Below, piece by piece: positions 1-5,561 of a stretch of DNA of 5,596 nucleotides. The DNA lies in assembly GCA_947037905.1 (NCBI GenBank), contig CAMQUX010000097.1, positions 1 through 5,596 of the forward strand, read 5' to 3'. This DNA is from an uncultured Desulfovibrionaceae bacterium (lineage in GTDB: Bacteria > Desulfobacterota > Desulfovibrionia > Desulfovibrionales > Desulfovibrionaceae). Every line of letters begins with the position of its first letter. The stretch's first letter is position 1. Made by a program: the position numbers and the translations under genes. A model generated the notes under the pieces. The model was not told where the DNA came from, did no database searches, and saw only the letters and a list, made by a program, of their open reading frames with translations.

Positions 1-765
1 GTTTGCGAGCGCTTTTGCAGAGCTAAAAACATCTGGCATGATATTATAATGCTGGAAAGCCCAAAATTTGCCCGTTCTGCAGAGCCCTGTCTGAATTTCG
101 TCCACTAAAAGGAGTATGTTTTTTTCTTTACAAATACGCACAATAGCCTGAACATATTTTTCAGAAAGAGGGCGAACGCCACCTTCTCCTTGAATCATCT
201 CAATAAGCACAGCACATGTTTTTTCAGATATAGCGCCTTCTAGCGCTTCAATGTTTTCAGCCTCCACATACTTAAATCCTTCTGGTAGGGGAGCAAACCC
301 GTCCTGAATGCGTCCAGTTTGCCCTGTTGCAGTAAGGGTTGCAATGGTTCTGCCGTGGAAGGAATTTTTGAGGCTAATTATTTCGTACGCATCTTTTTTA
401 AGTACTGTTTTTGTATAGCGTCTAGCGAGTTTTATCATACCCTCGTTTGCTTCTGCTCCTGAGTTTGCAAAAAAAACTTTCTGCGCATGGGAGGTTGAAA
501 CGAGTAGTTCTGCAAGCTCTGCTTGTTGTTTTTGATAGAAAAGATTGCTCACATGAACGAGTTTTTGAGCCTGTTCTGTGATGACCTTTGTGAGTTCCTC
601 GTGACAATGTCCAAGATTTGTAACAGCAATACCAGAGAGCAAATCGAGATATTTCTCATCATCTTCGGTAAAAAGATACGAGCCTTTAGCATGGCTGATG
701 GTTAAAGGATAACGCCCGTAGGTGTTCATGATAAAATTTTCAGTTTTTTCTTTAGTGGTTTGCAT
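1..765 (-). CDS. argD: Acetylornithine aminotransferase (class III, PLP-dependent), 5' part
   Basis: PLP-dependent class III aminotransferase. ArgD converts N-acetylglutamate semialdehyde to N-acetylornithine with glutamate as amino donor, in cytoplasmic arginine synthesis. The window holds the first 255 residues of a protein that is usually about 400 long; the left edge cuts it. Visible motifs are the substrate/PLP loop NSGAEANE (101-108), SFHGRT (135-140), IQGEGG (191-196), VDEIQTG (221-227, with D222 expected to contact the PLP ring nitrogen) and the Schiff-base lysine in SSAKALAN (K251). The N-terminal stretch YLDLLSGIAVTNLGHCH (39-55) is typical of ArgD. The start at 765 has an AAAAGAG ribosome site just upstream (771-777). 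It lies 127 bp downstream of dut on the same strand. A TATAAT box (785-790, minus strand) sits close to the start but lacks a convincing -35, so co-transcription with dut is as likely. Ornithine, succinylornithine or GABA aminotransferase activity cannot be excluded without the C-terminus. Confidence 0.9.
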   Translation of the reverse strand, partial: MQTTKEKTENFIMNTYGRYPLTISHAKGSYLFTEDDEKYLDLLSGIAVTNLGHCHEELTKVITEQAQKLVHVSNLFYQKQQAELAELLVSTSHAQKVFFANSGAEANEGMIKLARRYTKTVLKKDAYEIISLKNSFHGRTIATLTATGQTGRIQDGFAPLPEGFKYVEAENIEALEGAISEKTCAVLIEMIQGEGGVRPLSEKYVQAIVRICKEKNILLLVDEIQTGLCRTGKFWAFQHYNIMPDVFSSAKALAN

Positions 766-892
766 ATCATCTCTTTTTAGCGGTATTATAGTTAGTTTTT
801 TATGCTCATAGTTTATAGTAAAGCACTAATAAGTTCTTGGTGAGTTTTTTATATATAAAAAAGATTCATCATATTTAGTCATACTTTATAGT

Positions 893-1351
893 TTATGAGT
901 TGCCAGTGCTTCCAAAACCGCCTTCGCCTCTGCTAGAAGGTTTTAGCTCTTCTACGATGTTAAACTGTGGAATGGCGTAAGTTTGAAAAACAAGCTGGGC
1001 GATTCGCATGCCTTTTTCTATTCGCTGTGTTTGTTTTGAGCTGTTTAAAAGAGAGACGATAATCTCTCCTCTATAGTCTGGGTCAATTACTCCAACGCCC
1101 TGACTGACGACCAAGCCTTGTTTTGTGCCTAGCCCACTTCGAGAGTAAATAAACGCTGCAATATTTGGGCTGGCTATTTCAATGGCGATGCCTGCTGCAA
1201 TGGCAAGTCTATCACCTGCTAATATGTCCTTATATTCTTCATCAAAGCAAGCACGTAAATCGATGCCTGCAGAGTACGCAGTGGCACTTTCTAATGGATT
1301 TTCTTTTATTATAGAATGAAGCACTTTAAGAAAAATTTTTGCGTCTTTCAT
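893..1351 (-). CDS. dut: dUTP diphosphatase (dUTPase), complete
   Basis: Trimeric dUTPase that hydrolyses dUTP to dUMP and pyrophosphate, keeping uracil out of DNA and supplying dUMP for dTMP synthesis. The 152 residues match the family's usual length. All five motifs are present in order: motif 1 AGIDLRA (28-34), motif 2 SRSGLG (70-75), motif 3 GVIDPDYRGEI (87-97, with catalytic-water Asp D90 and uracil-selecting Tyr Y93), motif 4 GMRIAQLVF (114-122) and the C-terminal phosphate-binding arm RGEGGFGSTG (141-150, with stacking Phe F146). No key residue is missing, so the enzyme should be active. ATG at 1351 is the first start after an in-frame stop upstream. The nearest purine-rich site, AAGGAA (1365-1370, minus strand), is about 13 nt away, which is longer than usual and may lower translation. 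It is followed by argD on the same strand and is divergent from yajC, with its own promoter in the 275-bp spacer. Confidence 0.97.
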   Translation of the reverse strand: MKDAKIFLKVLHSIIKENPLESATAYSAGIDLRACFDEEYKDILAGDRLAIAAGIAIEIASPNIAAFIYSRSGLGTKQGLVVSQGVGVIDPDYRGEIIVSLLNSSKQTQRIEKGMRIAQLVFQTYAIPQFNIVEELKPSSRGEGGFGSTGNS

Positions 1352-1392
1352 ACGGATTTTTTATTTCCTTTTTTTATACGTTATAAGTAGAT

Positions 1393-1421
1393 TGTATATC
1401 ATTTGAGATAATTTTTTTCAA
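1393..1421 (-). promoter_or_regulatory. Probable sigma70-type promoter of dut (-argD)
   Basis: Read on the minus strand, TTGAAA (1421-1416) and TATACA (1398-1393) are separated by 17 bp, close to the TTGACA-N17-TATAAT consensus. Transcription would begin near 1386, giving a leader of about 35 nt before the dut start. The -35 box and spacer overlap the hairpin at 1402-1441. The promoter is inferred from sequence only. Confidence 0.55.
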
Positions 1422-1441
1422 ACGTAAAAAAATATCTCAAA
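1402..1441. repeat. Long AT-rich inverted repeat over the dut promoter
   Basis: TTTGAGATA (1402-1410) plus seven T (1412-1418) pairs with seven A (1426-1432) plus TATCTCAAA (1433-1441). The result is a 16-bp stem with one bulged A at 1411 and a 7-nt loop, CAAACGT. It lies between two divergent genes, where no terminator is needed for dut or yajC, and it covers the -35 and spacer of the dut promoter. It could be an operator for a dimeric regulator or a hairpin acting on leader transcription. A chance palindrome in AT-rich DNA is less likely given the perfect TTTGAGATA/TATCTCAAA arms, but it remains possible. Confidence 0.6.
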
Positions 1442-1530
1442 AAGAATTTGCTCTTAAACAGGCTTTTCTGTCAAATAAAAAAAACAAAAAAATGAAAATA
1501 ATTTTCAGAGTATTTTATAATAGAAAAAAC

Positions 1531-1560
1531 TTGACGAAATACAGATATTTTGTATATAGA
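1531..1560 (+). promoter_or_regulatory. Probable sigma70-type promoter of yajC
   Basis: TTGACG (1531-1536) is followed by TATATA (1553-1558, 16-bp spacer) or TATAGA (1555-1560, 18-bp spacer). Five of six bases match the -35 consensus. Transcription starting near 1566 would give a leader of about 60 nt ending in a strong GGAGG site before yajC. This is the only good candidate between the divergent dut and yajC genes on this strand. Confidence 0.6.
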
Positions 1561-1626
1561 TTGTATGTTTTCAAGAAATAAACTCTTATTTAAAGAGAAT
1601 TTATAATTTATTTTTTTGGAGGTTCT

Positions 1627-2109
1627 ATGTTCTTTGAAAGTGTTGCATATGCTATGGGAGCACCAGCAGGTGGTGGTACAGGTCAAGCACAAGATCCAAT
1701 TATGGCTTTTTTACCATTAATCTTGATGTTTGCTGTGTTTTATTTTTTACTAATTCGTCCACAACAAAAAAAAGCTAAAGAGCAAAAAATGATGCTAGGT
1801 GCCTTGAAAAAAGGTGATAGTGTTATCAGTTCTGGTGGTGTTTATGGCGAAATCACTAAAATCGAAGGCGATGTATTATTTGTTAAATTAGATGAAAATA
1901 CTACTGTTCGTATGAATCGTAATTTTGTATCTGCTCTTGCAAATCCTAAAGATGCTGCTAAAAAAACTGAAACTACAGATAAAAAAGCTGCTAAGAAACC
2001 TGCTGCTAAGAAAGTAGAAAAAACAGAAAAAGTAGAAAAAACAGAAAAGAAAGAAAAAGTAGAAGCAATTGTAGAAAACACTGATACAACAGACAAAACA
2101 GAAAAATAA
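1627..2109 (+). CDS. yajC: Sec translocon accessory subunit YajC
   Basis: Single-pass inner-membrane protein that associates with SecD-SecF and SecYEG in protein export and membrane insertion. After a short Gly-rich N-terminus (1-23), one membrane segment runs about 25-43, followed by the hallmark RPQQKKAKE (44-52). A small cytoplasmic domain follows, KKGDSVISSGGVYGEITKIEGD (61-82) through FVSALANP (100-107). Beyond residue 107 the protein has a tail of about 53 residues made almost only of Lys, Glu, Ala, Thr, Val and Asp; family members are usually near 110 residues in total. The start is set by GGAGG (1618-1622), 4 nt before ATG. It has its own promoter and terminator. It therefore appears to be a single-gene unit, although secD and secF lie just downstream as in the usual yajC-secD-secF cluster. 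The family call is secure; the function of the tail is unknown. Confidence 0.95.
   Translation: MFFESVAYAMGAPAGGGTGQAQDPIMAFLPLILMFAVFYFLLIRPQQKKAKEQKMMLGALKKGDSVISSGGVYGEITKIEGDVLFVKLDENTTVRMNRNFVSALANPKDAAKKTETTDKKAAKKPAAKKVEKTEKVEKTEKKEKVEAIVENTDTTDKTEK
2014..2049 (+). repeat. Two 18-bp tandem repeats in the yajC tail
   Basis: Two adjacent 18-bp copies, GTAGAAAAAACAGAAAAA (2014-2031) and the same with a final G (2032-2049), each encode VEKTEK. A shorter related piece follows (AAAGAAAAAGTAGAA), giving the Lys/Glu-rich low-complexity C-terminus. The unit is a multiple of three, so copy number could vary without breaking the frame. Confidence 0.8.
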
Positions 2110-2143
2110 TTTAAAATATTTTTCTTGTTATTTAGATATAAAT

Positions 2144-2177
2144 AAAAAAAGCCTTCTTAGTTAAGAAGGCTTTTTTT
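2144..2177 (+). terminator. Intrinsic terminator after yajC
   Basis: The stem GCCTTCTT / AAGAAGGC (2151-2158 with 2163-2170) has a tight AGTT loop (2159-2162) and is followed by seven T (2171-2177). Seven A precede the stem (2144-2150), so it could also work on the other strand. It lies 34 bp beyond the yajC stop and separates yajC from secD and secF. Confidence 0.92.
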
Positions 2178-2564
2178 ATGAGAAACATTAAAAAAAACAA
2201 CTTACAAATTTCAAAGAAGATGAAAGTAAGCTGTAATTTAAATAATAAGCAATAAAATACTTAATATAGAAAAAAAGAAAGTTTTAAACTAAAAGCACAG
2301 ATATTTTAAAAAATAACTCTCACAGAGAACAATATAGTTTTAAGAAAAGGCGAGATAAAAATATAAATTAAAAAAAGATAATACATGATAATATATAAAG
2401 AAGTGGAAAAAATAGTTTGATACTATTTGTGTGTTAGTATACATAGATATGTAGAAATACTGATAGCGCTTTTTGTTTACTGAAAATATATAATAACGAA
2501 TTTTTATTTATTGTCGTATTATAAGAAAATACTGTACTATAATAAGGTATTATAAGGAGAAAAA
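2178..2564. other. AT-rich intergenic stretch before secD
   Basis: I find no gene, tRNA or clear structured RNA in these 387 bp. All frames are short and composition is extremely A/T-rich. Weak promoter-like pieces near secD include TTGTCG (2511-2516) with TACTAT (2535-2540) at an 18-bp spacing, and TATAAT boxes at 2489-2494 and 2538-2543 without a good -35. The 10-bp sequence GTATTATAAG occurs twice (2516-2525 and 2547-2556), 31 bp apart. A small inverted repeat, ATACTA/TAGTAT (2420-2425 with 2435-2440), is also present. A secD promoter must lie here if the upstream terminator is efficient, but I cannot place it firmly. Confidence 0.5.
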
Positions 2565-3839
2565 ATGAGGACTAATCTTGTTTGGAGAAGCATTCTTGCA
2601 GGAAGCATCATAATTATTGCTTTTTTGTATTCTATACCAACTTTTTTAGCAGAAGATTCTTCTCTGCGTAAAATTCTTCCACAAAAAGAAATAAAACTAG
2701 GGCTTGATTTACGTGGTGGAGTGCATCTAACTATTGGTGTAGATGTTGCGAGCACTGTAAAAACAACGCTCTCTATGTTAAGTGGTGAAATTAGAAATAC
2801 TGCTCGAGATGAAAAAATCATTATTCTTCGTCCAGAACTAACATCTGGAGATATAATAACCTTAACTCTGTTAGATTCAGCAAGCAAAGATGCGTTTCAA
2901 AGTCTTTTAGTAAAAGATTTTCCAATGCTTGAGGTTGTAGACGAAAGGTCTCTTACCTCAGTAGCTGCGAACAAATCTATTACATATTCTCTTAAATTAA
3001 GTGATACGTATAAAAAAGAGCTCGAGCAAAAGACACTCGACCAAGCTGTGAAAACCATTCGTAACAGAATAGACCAATTTGGTGTTGCAGAGCCAGATAT
3101 ACGCGCACAAGAAGGTTTTCGTATTCAAATACAATTACCAGGTCTACAAGATACAGGCAGAGCTTTAGATGTTATAAAACAAACAGCGCACTTAGAGTTT
3201 AAAAGTGTAGACGAAAAAGCTGACCCAACAAGAGCTATAGCACCACTTGGGCGAGAAATTGCCATGCAAGCTATTACTTTAACAGATGGAACAGTGCAGG
3301 AAAGACCAATTGTTCTTTATAAAGATGTACTTATGACAGGTGAGTATATTTCAGATGCTCGTGTGCAGTTTAATCCAGACACACGTGAGCCAGAAGTTTT
3401 AGTTACCTTTAATAAACGTGGCGCAACAATTTTTGAGCGTATAACCACAGAGAATTTACAAAAACAAATAGCCATCGTGCTAGATGGTAAAGTGCATTCA
3501 GCACCAGTTGTACAAGCCGTACTTTCTGATCATGCTGTAATAAGTGGTGGTTTTACAGATAGAGAAGCAAGTGATTTAGCGCTTGTTTTAAGAGCTGGCG
3601 CACTACCTGCACCTGTTGAAGTTTTAGAACAGCGCGCAGTAGGTCCAACTCTTGGGCAAGAATCTATAGATTCAGGTGTTCGTGCAGCTGTTTTCGGTCT
3701 TTTAGGTATTTTAATCTTCATGCTTGTTTATTATAGAATGAGCGGTTTTATTGCAGATATAGTACTTATTCTTAATATAGTACTTCTTTTGGCAGGACTT
3801 GCACTTTTTAGTTCAAGAAGCTGTAAAAAATGGATATGA
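2565..3839 (+). CDS. secD: Protein translocase subunit SecD, truncated by internal deletion and frameshift
   Basis: SecD is a polytopic inner-membrane RND-type protein. With SecF it drives late steps of Sec export using the proton gradient. This frame encodes residues 1-415 of a normal SecD: TM1 (about 10-28), KLGLDLRGGVHL (44-55), the periplasmic region with AVKTIRNRIDQFGVAEPDI (161-179) and LPG (191-193), the head-region motif ISGGFT (326-331), ALVLRAGALPAP (339-350), VGPTLG (359-364), then TM2 (about 372-390) and TM3 (about 395-415). After F415 the nine residues SSRSCKKWI are out-of-frame read-through of the downstream part, ending at a TGA at 3837-3839. The GATLTLPGIAG-like membrane segment and the xAVDANVLIxERIREE-like motif seen in other SecD proteins are absent. 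The remaining C-terminus lies in another frame (3811-4050). AAGGAG (2554-2559) sets the start. The product is probably non-functional if the sequence is correct; an assembly error is possible. Confidence 0.92.
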   Translation: MRTNLVWRSILAGSIIIIAFLYSIPTFLAEDSSLRKILPQKEIKLGLDLRGGVHLTIGVDVASTVKTTLSMLSGEIRNTARDEKIIILRPELTSGDIITLTLLDSASKDAFQSLLVKDFPMLEVVDERSLTSVAANKSITYSLKLSDTYKKELEQKTLDQAVKTIRNRIDQFGVAEPDIRAQEGFRIQIQLPGLQDTGRALDVIKQTAHLEFKSVDEKADPTRAIAPLGREIAMQAITLTDGTVQERPIVLYKDVLMTGEYISDARVQFNPDTREPEVLVTFNKRGATIFERITTENLQKQIAIVLDGKVHSAPVVQAVLSDHAVISGGFTDREASDLALVLRAGALPAPVEVLEQRAVGPTLGQESIDSGVRAAVFGLLGILIFMLVYYRMSGFIADIVLILNIVLLLAGLALFSSRSCKKWI

Positions 3840-4050
3840 TAAAGCAACACTTACAATTTTAGATGCGAATATTACAACAATAATAGCAGCTATAATTCTC
3901 TATCAGTTTGGCACAGGCCCCGTACGTGGTTTTGCTGTAACACTTTCTTTAGGAATACTTAGTTCCATATTCACAACATTATTTGTCTCACATATTATTT
4001 TTGACTTATATGTTGCAAAGAAAGTAAACCAAACTAAATTAAGTATATAG
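3811..4050 (+). pseudogene. secD: 3' remnant of secD in a shifted frame
   Basis: The 79 codons from GTT at 3811 to TAG at 4048-4050 encode the normal SecD C-terminus. This is VQEAVKNGYDKA, then TLTILDANITT, the FGTGPVRGFAVTLSLGI motif and two membrane segments ending in IIFDLYVAKK. It has no proper start codon or ribosome site; the only upstream initiator in frame is a TTG at 3799 inside the coding region of the first part. It is therefore not an independent gene. Joining 415 upstream residues, about 43 missing ones and these 79 gives close to 537, a normal SecD length. The frame offset requires a loss of 3n+2 bases, for example 128 or 131. The secF ribosome site AGGAG (4049-4053) overlaps this stop codon, suggesting secD and secF were translationally coupled before the break. 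Confidence 0.88.
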
Positions 4051-4059
4051 GAGATTTAT

Positions 4060-5166
4060 ATGTCATTTTCATTTGTAAAAGCGAACAGTAATTTTAATTT
4101 TGTTGCTAAAAGGAAAATAGCTTTTTTAATTTCATTTATTTTAATTTTAGGGAGTATTGCTTCTTTAGTAGTTAATGGCGGTCCTCGTTATGGGATAGAT
4201 TTTGCTGGCGGTATGGTTGTACAAGTTGCAATGCAAAAAGATGTTGGCTTAGAAGAACTACGAGCAGTTACTGTAGAGATAGATGAGGTTCCTCTTTCTG
4301 TGCAAGAATTTGGGCTTGATGGTAGTGAATATCTCATAAGAACATCTATAAAAGATATAGACGCACAAGAAATACAAAAGCTTATAGACGCAGCACTTAC
4401 AAACAAATATACTGCAGATGGTTTCACTATTCAGCGTGTAGAAATGGTTGGGCCAAAAGTTGGTGCAGATTTACGCACAAGCGCTCTTGAGGCCTTATTT
4501 TATACAGTGCTTTTGCTCGCTATTTATATATCAGGTCGCTTTGAGCAACGCTGGTTTGTCGCAATTTCTATGGCAGTTGCACTTTTTGCAGGTGTAACTG
4601 TTTTACAACTTTTTAATATCCCGCTTAGTATTCTCATTTTTATAGCACTTGCTATCACGCTTTTATTATGCTGGTATCTTAAACTAAACTATGCACTTGG
4701 AGCGGTACTTGCGCTTATTCATGATGTGATTATAACAGTTGGTATTTTTTCTGTTTTAGACAAAGAGTTCGATTTAACAATAATAGCCGCTCTTTTAGCT
4801 ATCATTGGTTATTCATTAAATGATACCATCATTGTTTTTGATAGAATTCGTGAGAATTTATCTGAACATGCAGATGCAGATAAAGATAAAGCTGCTACTG
4901 AATATGTATTATCTGACGAGATAAATAAGAGTATAAATCAAACACTTAGTCGTACCTTGCTTACATCAGCAACAACACTAATAACCGTATTCTTTTTATT
5001 CTTTTTTGGCGGCAGTGTGATACATGATTTCGCACTTGCACTTATGATAGGGATTATTGTAGGAACCTATTCTTCAATATTTGTAGCAAGTAGTTTTCTT
5101 GCTGCATTTGGAATTAGTGCACCACCTAAACCTCGAGAAAAAGTTATCTCTGGAGAGGTTGTTTAG
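4060..5166 (+). CDS. secF: Protein translocase subunit SecF, intact with an extra membrane hairpin
   Basis: SecF is the partner of SecD in the proton-driven export complex. Visible parts are TM1 (about 18-38), GPRYGIDFAGGMVVQV (41-56), a periplasmic domain, VEMVGPKVGADL (127-138), TM2 (about 145-158), and then the core YALGAVLALIHDVIITVG (211-228). FDLTIIAALLAIIGYSLNDT (237-256), the VFDRIREN signature (259-266), TLSRTLLTSATTLITV (295-310) and the last membrane segments to about 350 follow. The 368 residues exceed the roughly 310-325 I expect for the family. The excess lies at about 163-210, between RFE (160-162) and YALGA (211-215), and is hydrophobic enough for two added membrane segments. 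AGGAG (4049-4053) lies 6 nt before ATG and overlaps the secD stop; the gap between genes is 9 bp. A strong terminator follows. The frame is unbroken. Confidence 0.97.
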   Translation: MSFSFVKANSNFNFVAKRKIAFLISFILILGSIASLVVNGGPRYGIDFAGGMVVQVAMQKDVGLEELRAVTVEIDEVPLSVQEFGLDGSEYLIRTSIKDIDAQEIQKLIDAALTNKYTADGFTIQRVEMVGPKVGADLRTSALEALFYTVLLLAIYISGRFEQRWFVAISMAVALFAGVTVLQLFNIPLSILIFIALAITLLLCWYLKLNYALGAVLALIHDVIITVGIFSVLDKEFDLTIIAALLAIIGYSLNDTIIVFDRIRENLSEHADADKDKAATEYVLSDEINKSINQTLSRTLLTSATTLITVFFLFFFGGSVIHDFALALMIGIIVGTYSSIFVASSFLAAFGISAPPKPREKVISGEVV

Positions 5167-5194
5167 TTTTAGTTATTTGCATAAGAATACTCTG

Positions 5195-5254
5195 TATAAT
5201 ATGAAGATATAATACTAGGATATGATATGTAAGATATATAATATGAAGATATAA
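5195..5254 (+). repeat. Pair of 18-bp direct repeats after secF
   Basis: TATAATATGAAGATATAA occurs exactly at 5195-5212 and again at 5237-5254, 42 bp apart (four helical turns). The second copy runs into the A-tract of the secF terminator. Between them is more TATGATATGT-type sequence of the same character. Function is unknown; a duplication slip in AT-rich DNA is the simplest explanation. Confidence 0.75.
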
Positions 5255-5289
5255 AAAAAGGCTGTGTATGTATTACACAGCCTTTTTTT
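5253..5289 (+). terminator. Intrinsic terminator after secF
   Basis: The 9-bp perfect stem GGCTGTGTA / TACACAGCC (5260-5268 with 5274-5282) has a TGTAT loop and is followed by seven T (5283-5289). Seven A on the left side (5253-5259) would let it act in both directions. It closes the secD-secF unit about 90 bp after the secF stop. Confidence 0.93.
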
Positions 5290-5300
5290 ATGTGATATTT

Positions 5301-5502
5301 TTTTAATTAGAACCATTTTTGCAAACTTTAGATAACTTATAGATTTATAATTTAGTTAGTTTTTAATTAGAACCATTTTTACAAATTTTAATTATAACTT
5401 ATAAAATAGTAGTTTAATCGTTTTAAATTAGAACCATTTTTGCAAATTTTAATTATAACTTATAAAATAGTAGTTTAAGCATTTTTAATTAGAACCATTT
5501 TT
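5301..5502. repeat. Tandem array of about 61-bp units (three plus a partial fourth)
   Basis: The 16-nt core AATTAGAACCATTTTT recurs exactly at 5305, 5365, 5426 and 5487, so the periods are 60, 61 and 61 bp. Units two and three are nearly identical over their full length, differing at a few positions such as ACAAA/GCAAA and TCG/GCA at the unit end. Both contain TTATAA-C-TTATAA (5392-5404 and 5453-5465). The first unit has diverged in its second half. The fourth is cut after the core and runs into the hairpin element at 5505. No open reading frame crosses the array. Because the parts between cores are alike, this is a minisatellite-type array and not a CRISPR. Function is unknown. Confidence 0.9.
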
Positions 5503-5504
5503 TC

Positions 5505-5561
5505 GCAAAGAGGAAACCACAGGGCTCGCTTTAAAAAGCTACCCTAAGTTTTCCTCTCTGC
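5505..5561. other. Strong hairpin-forming element of unknown identity
   Basis: GCA-A-AGAGGAAA (5505-5516) pairs with TTTCCTCT-C-TGC (5550-5561), giving 8 bp plus 3 bp around one A/C mismatch. Further pairing inside joins AGGG (5521-5524) with CCCT (5542-5545) and CTTT (5529-5532) with AAAG (5535-5538). The element is clearly less AT-rich than the flanking array. There is no T-run after the stem on either strand of the kind expected for an intrinsic terminator. It may be part of a small RNA, a dispersed palindromic repeat or the edge of a larger element cut by the window. I do not recognise it. Confidence 0.5.

Noticed and set aside
422..705. Short frames on both strands within argD
   Set aside because: They overlap the conserved ArgD coding frame and carry no motif or ribosome site of their own.
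1469..1474. Perfect TTGACA -35 box on the minus strand upstream of dut
   Set aside because: No acceptable -10 box lies 15-19 bp downstream of it; the promoter at 1393-1421 fits better.
1842..2096. Minus-strand 84-residue frame opposite yajC
   Set aside because: It is the antisense of the Lys/Glu-rich yajC tail, giving a Ser/Phe-rich low-complexity product with no ribosome site.
2537..2887. Minus-strand 116-residue frame opposite the start of secD
   Set aside because: It overlaps the well-supported secD coding strand, has no recognisable motif and would run through the secD ribosome site.
3807..3839. Programmed ribosomal frameshift joining the two secD parts
   Set aside because: A shift here would still leave out about 43 conserved residues including a membrane segment, and I see no slippery heptamer with a downstream structure. 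Deletion or sequence error explains it better.
3799..4050. Separate 83-residue gene with a TTG start
   Set aside because: Its sequence from residue 5 on is the SecD C-terminus, it has no ribosome site, and the TTG lies within the upstream secD frame. It is a remnant of the broken secD.
5301..5502. CRISPR array
   Set aside because: The stretches between the repeated cores are themselves alike, so there are no unique spacers, and no cas gene is present. It is a tandem repeat.
5510..5530. GAGGAAA followed by a GGGCTC-like stretch, resembling the conserved 5' region of RNase P RNA
   Set aside because: The following bases do not match the GTCCGGGCT part of that motif, and the GAGGAAA is used in a simple local hairpin. 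The resemblance is too short to support rnpB.
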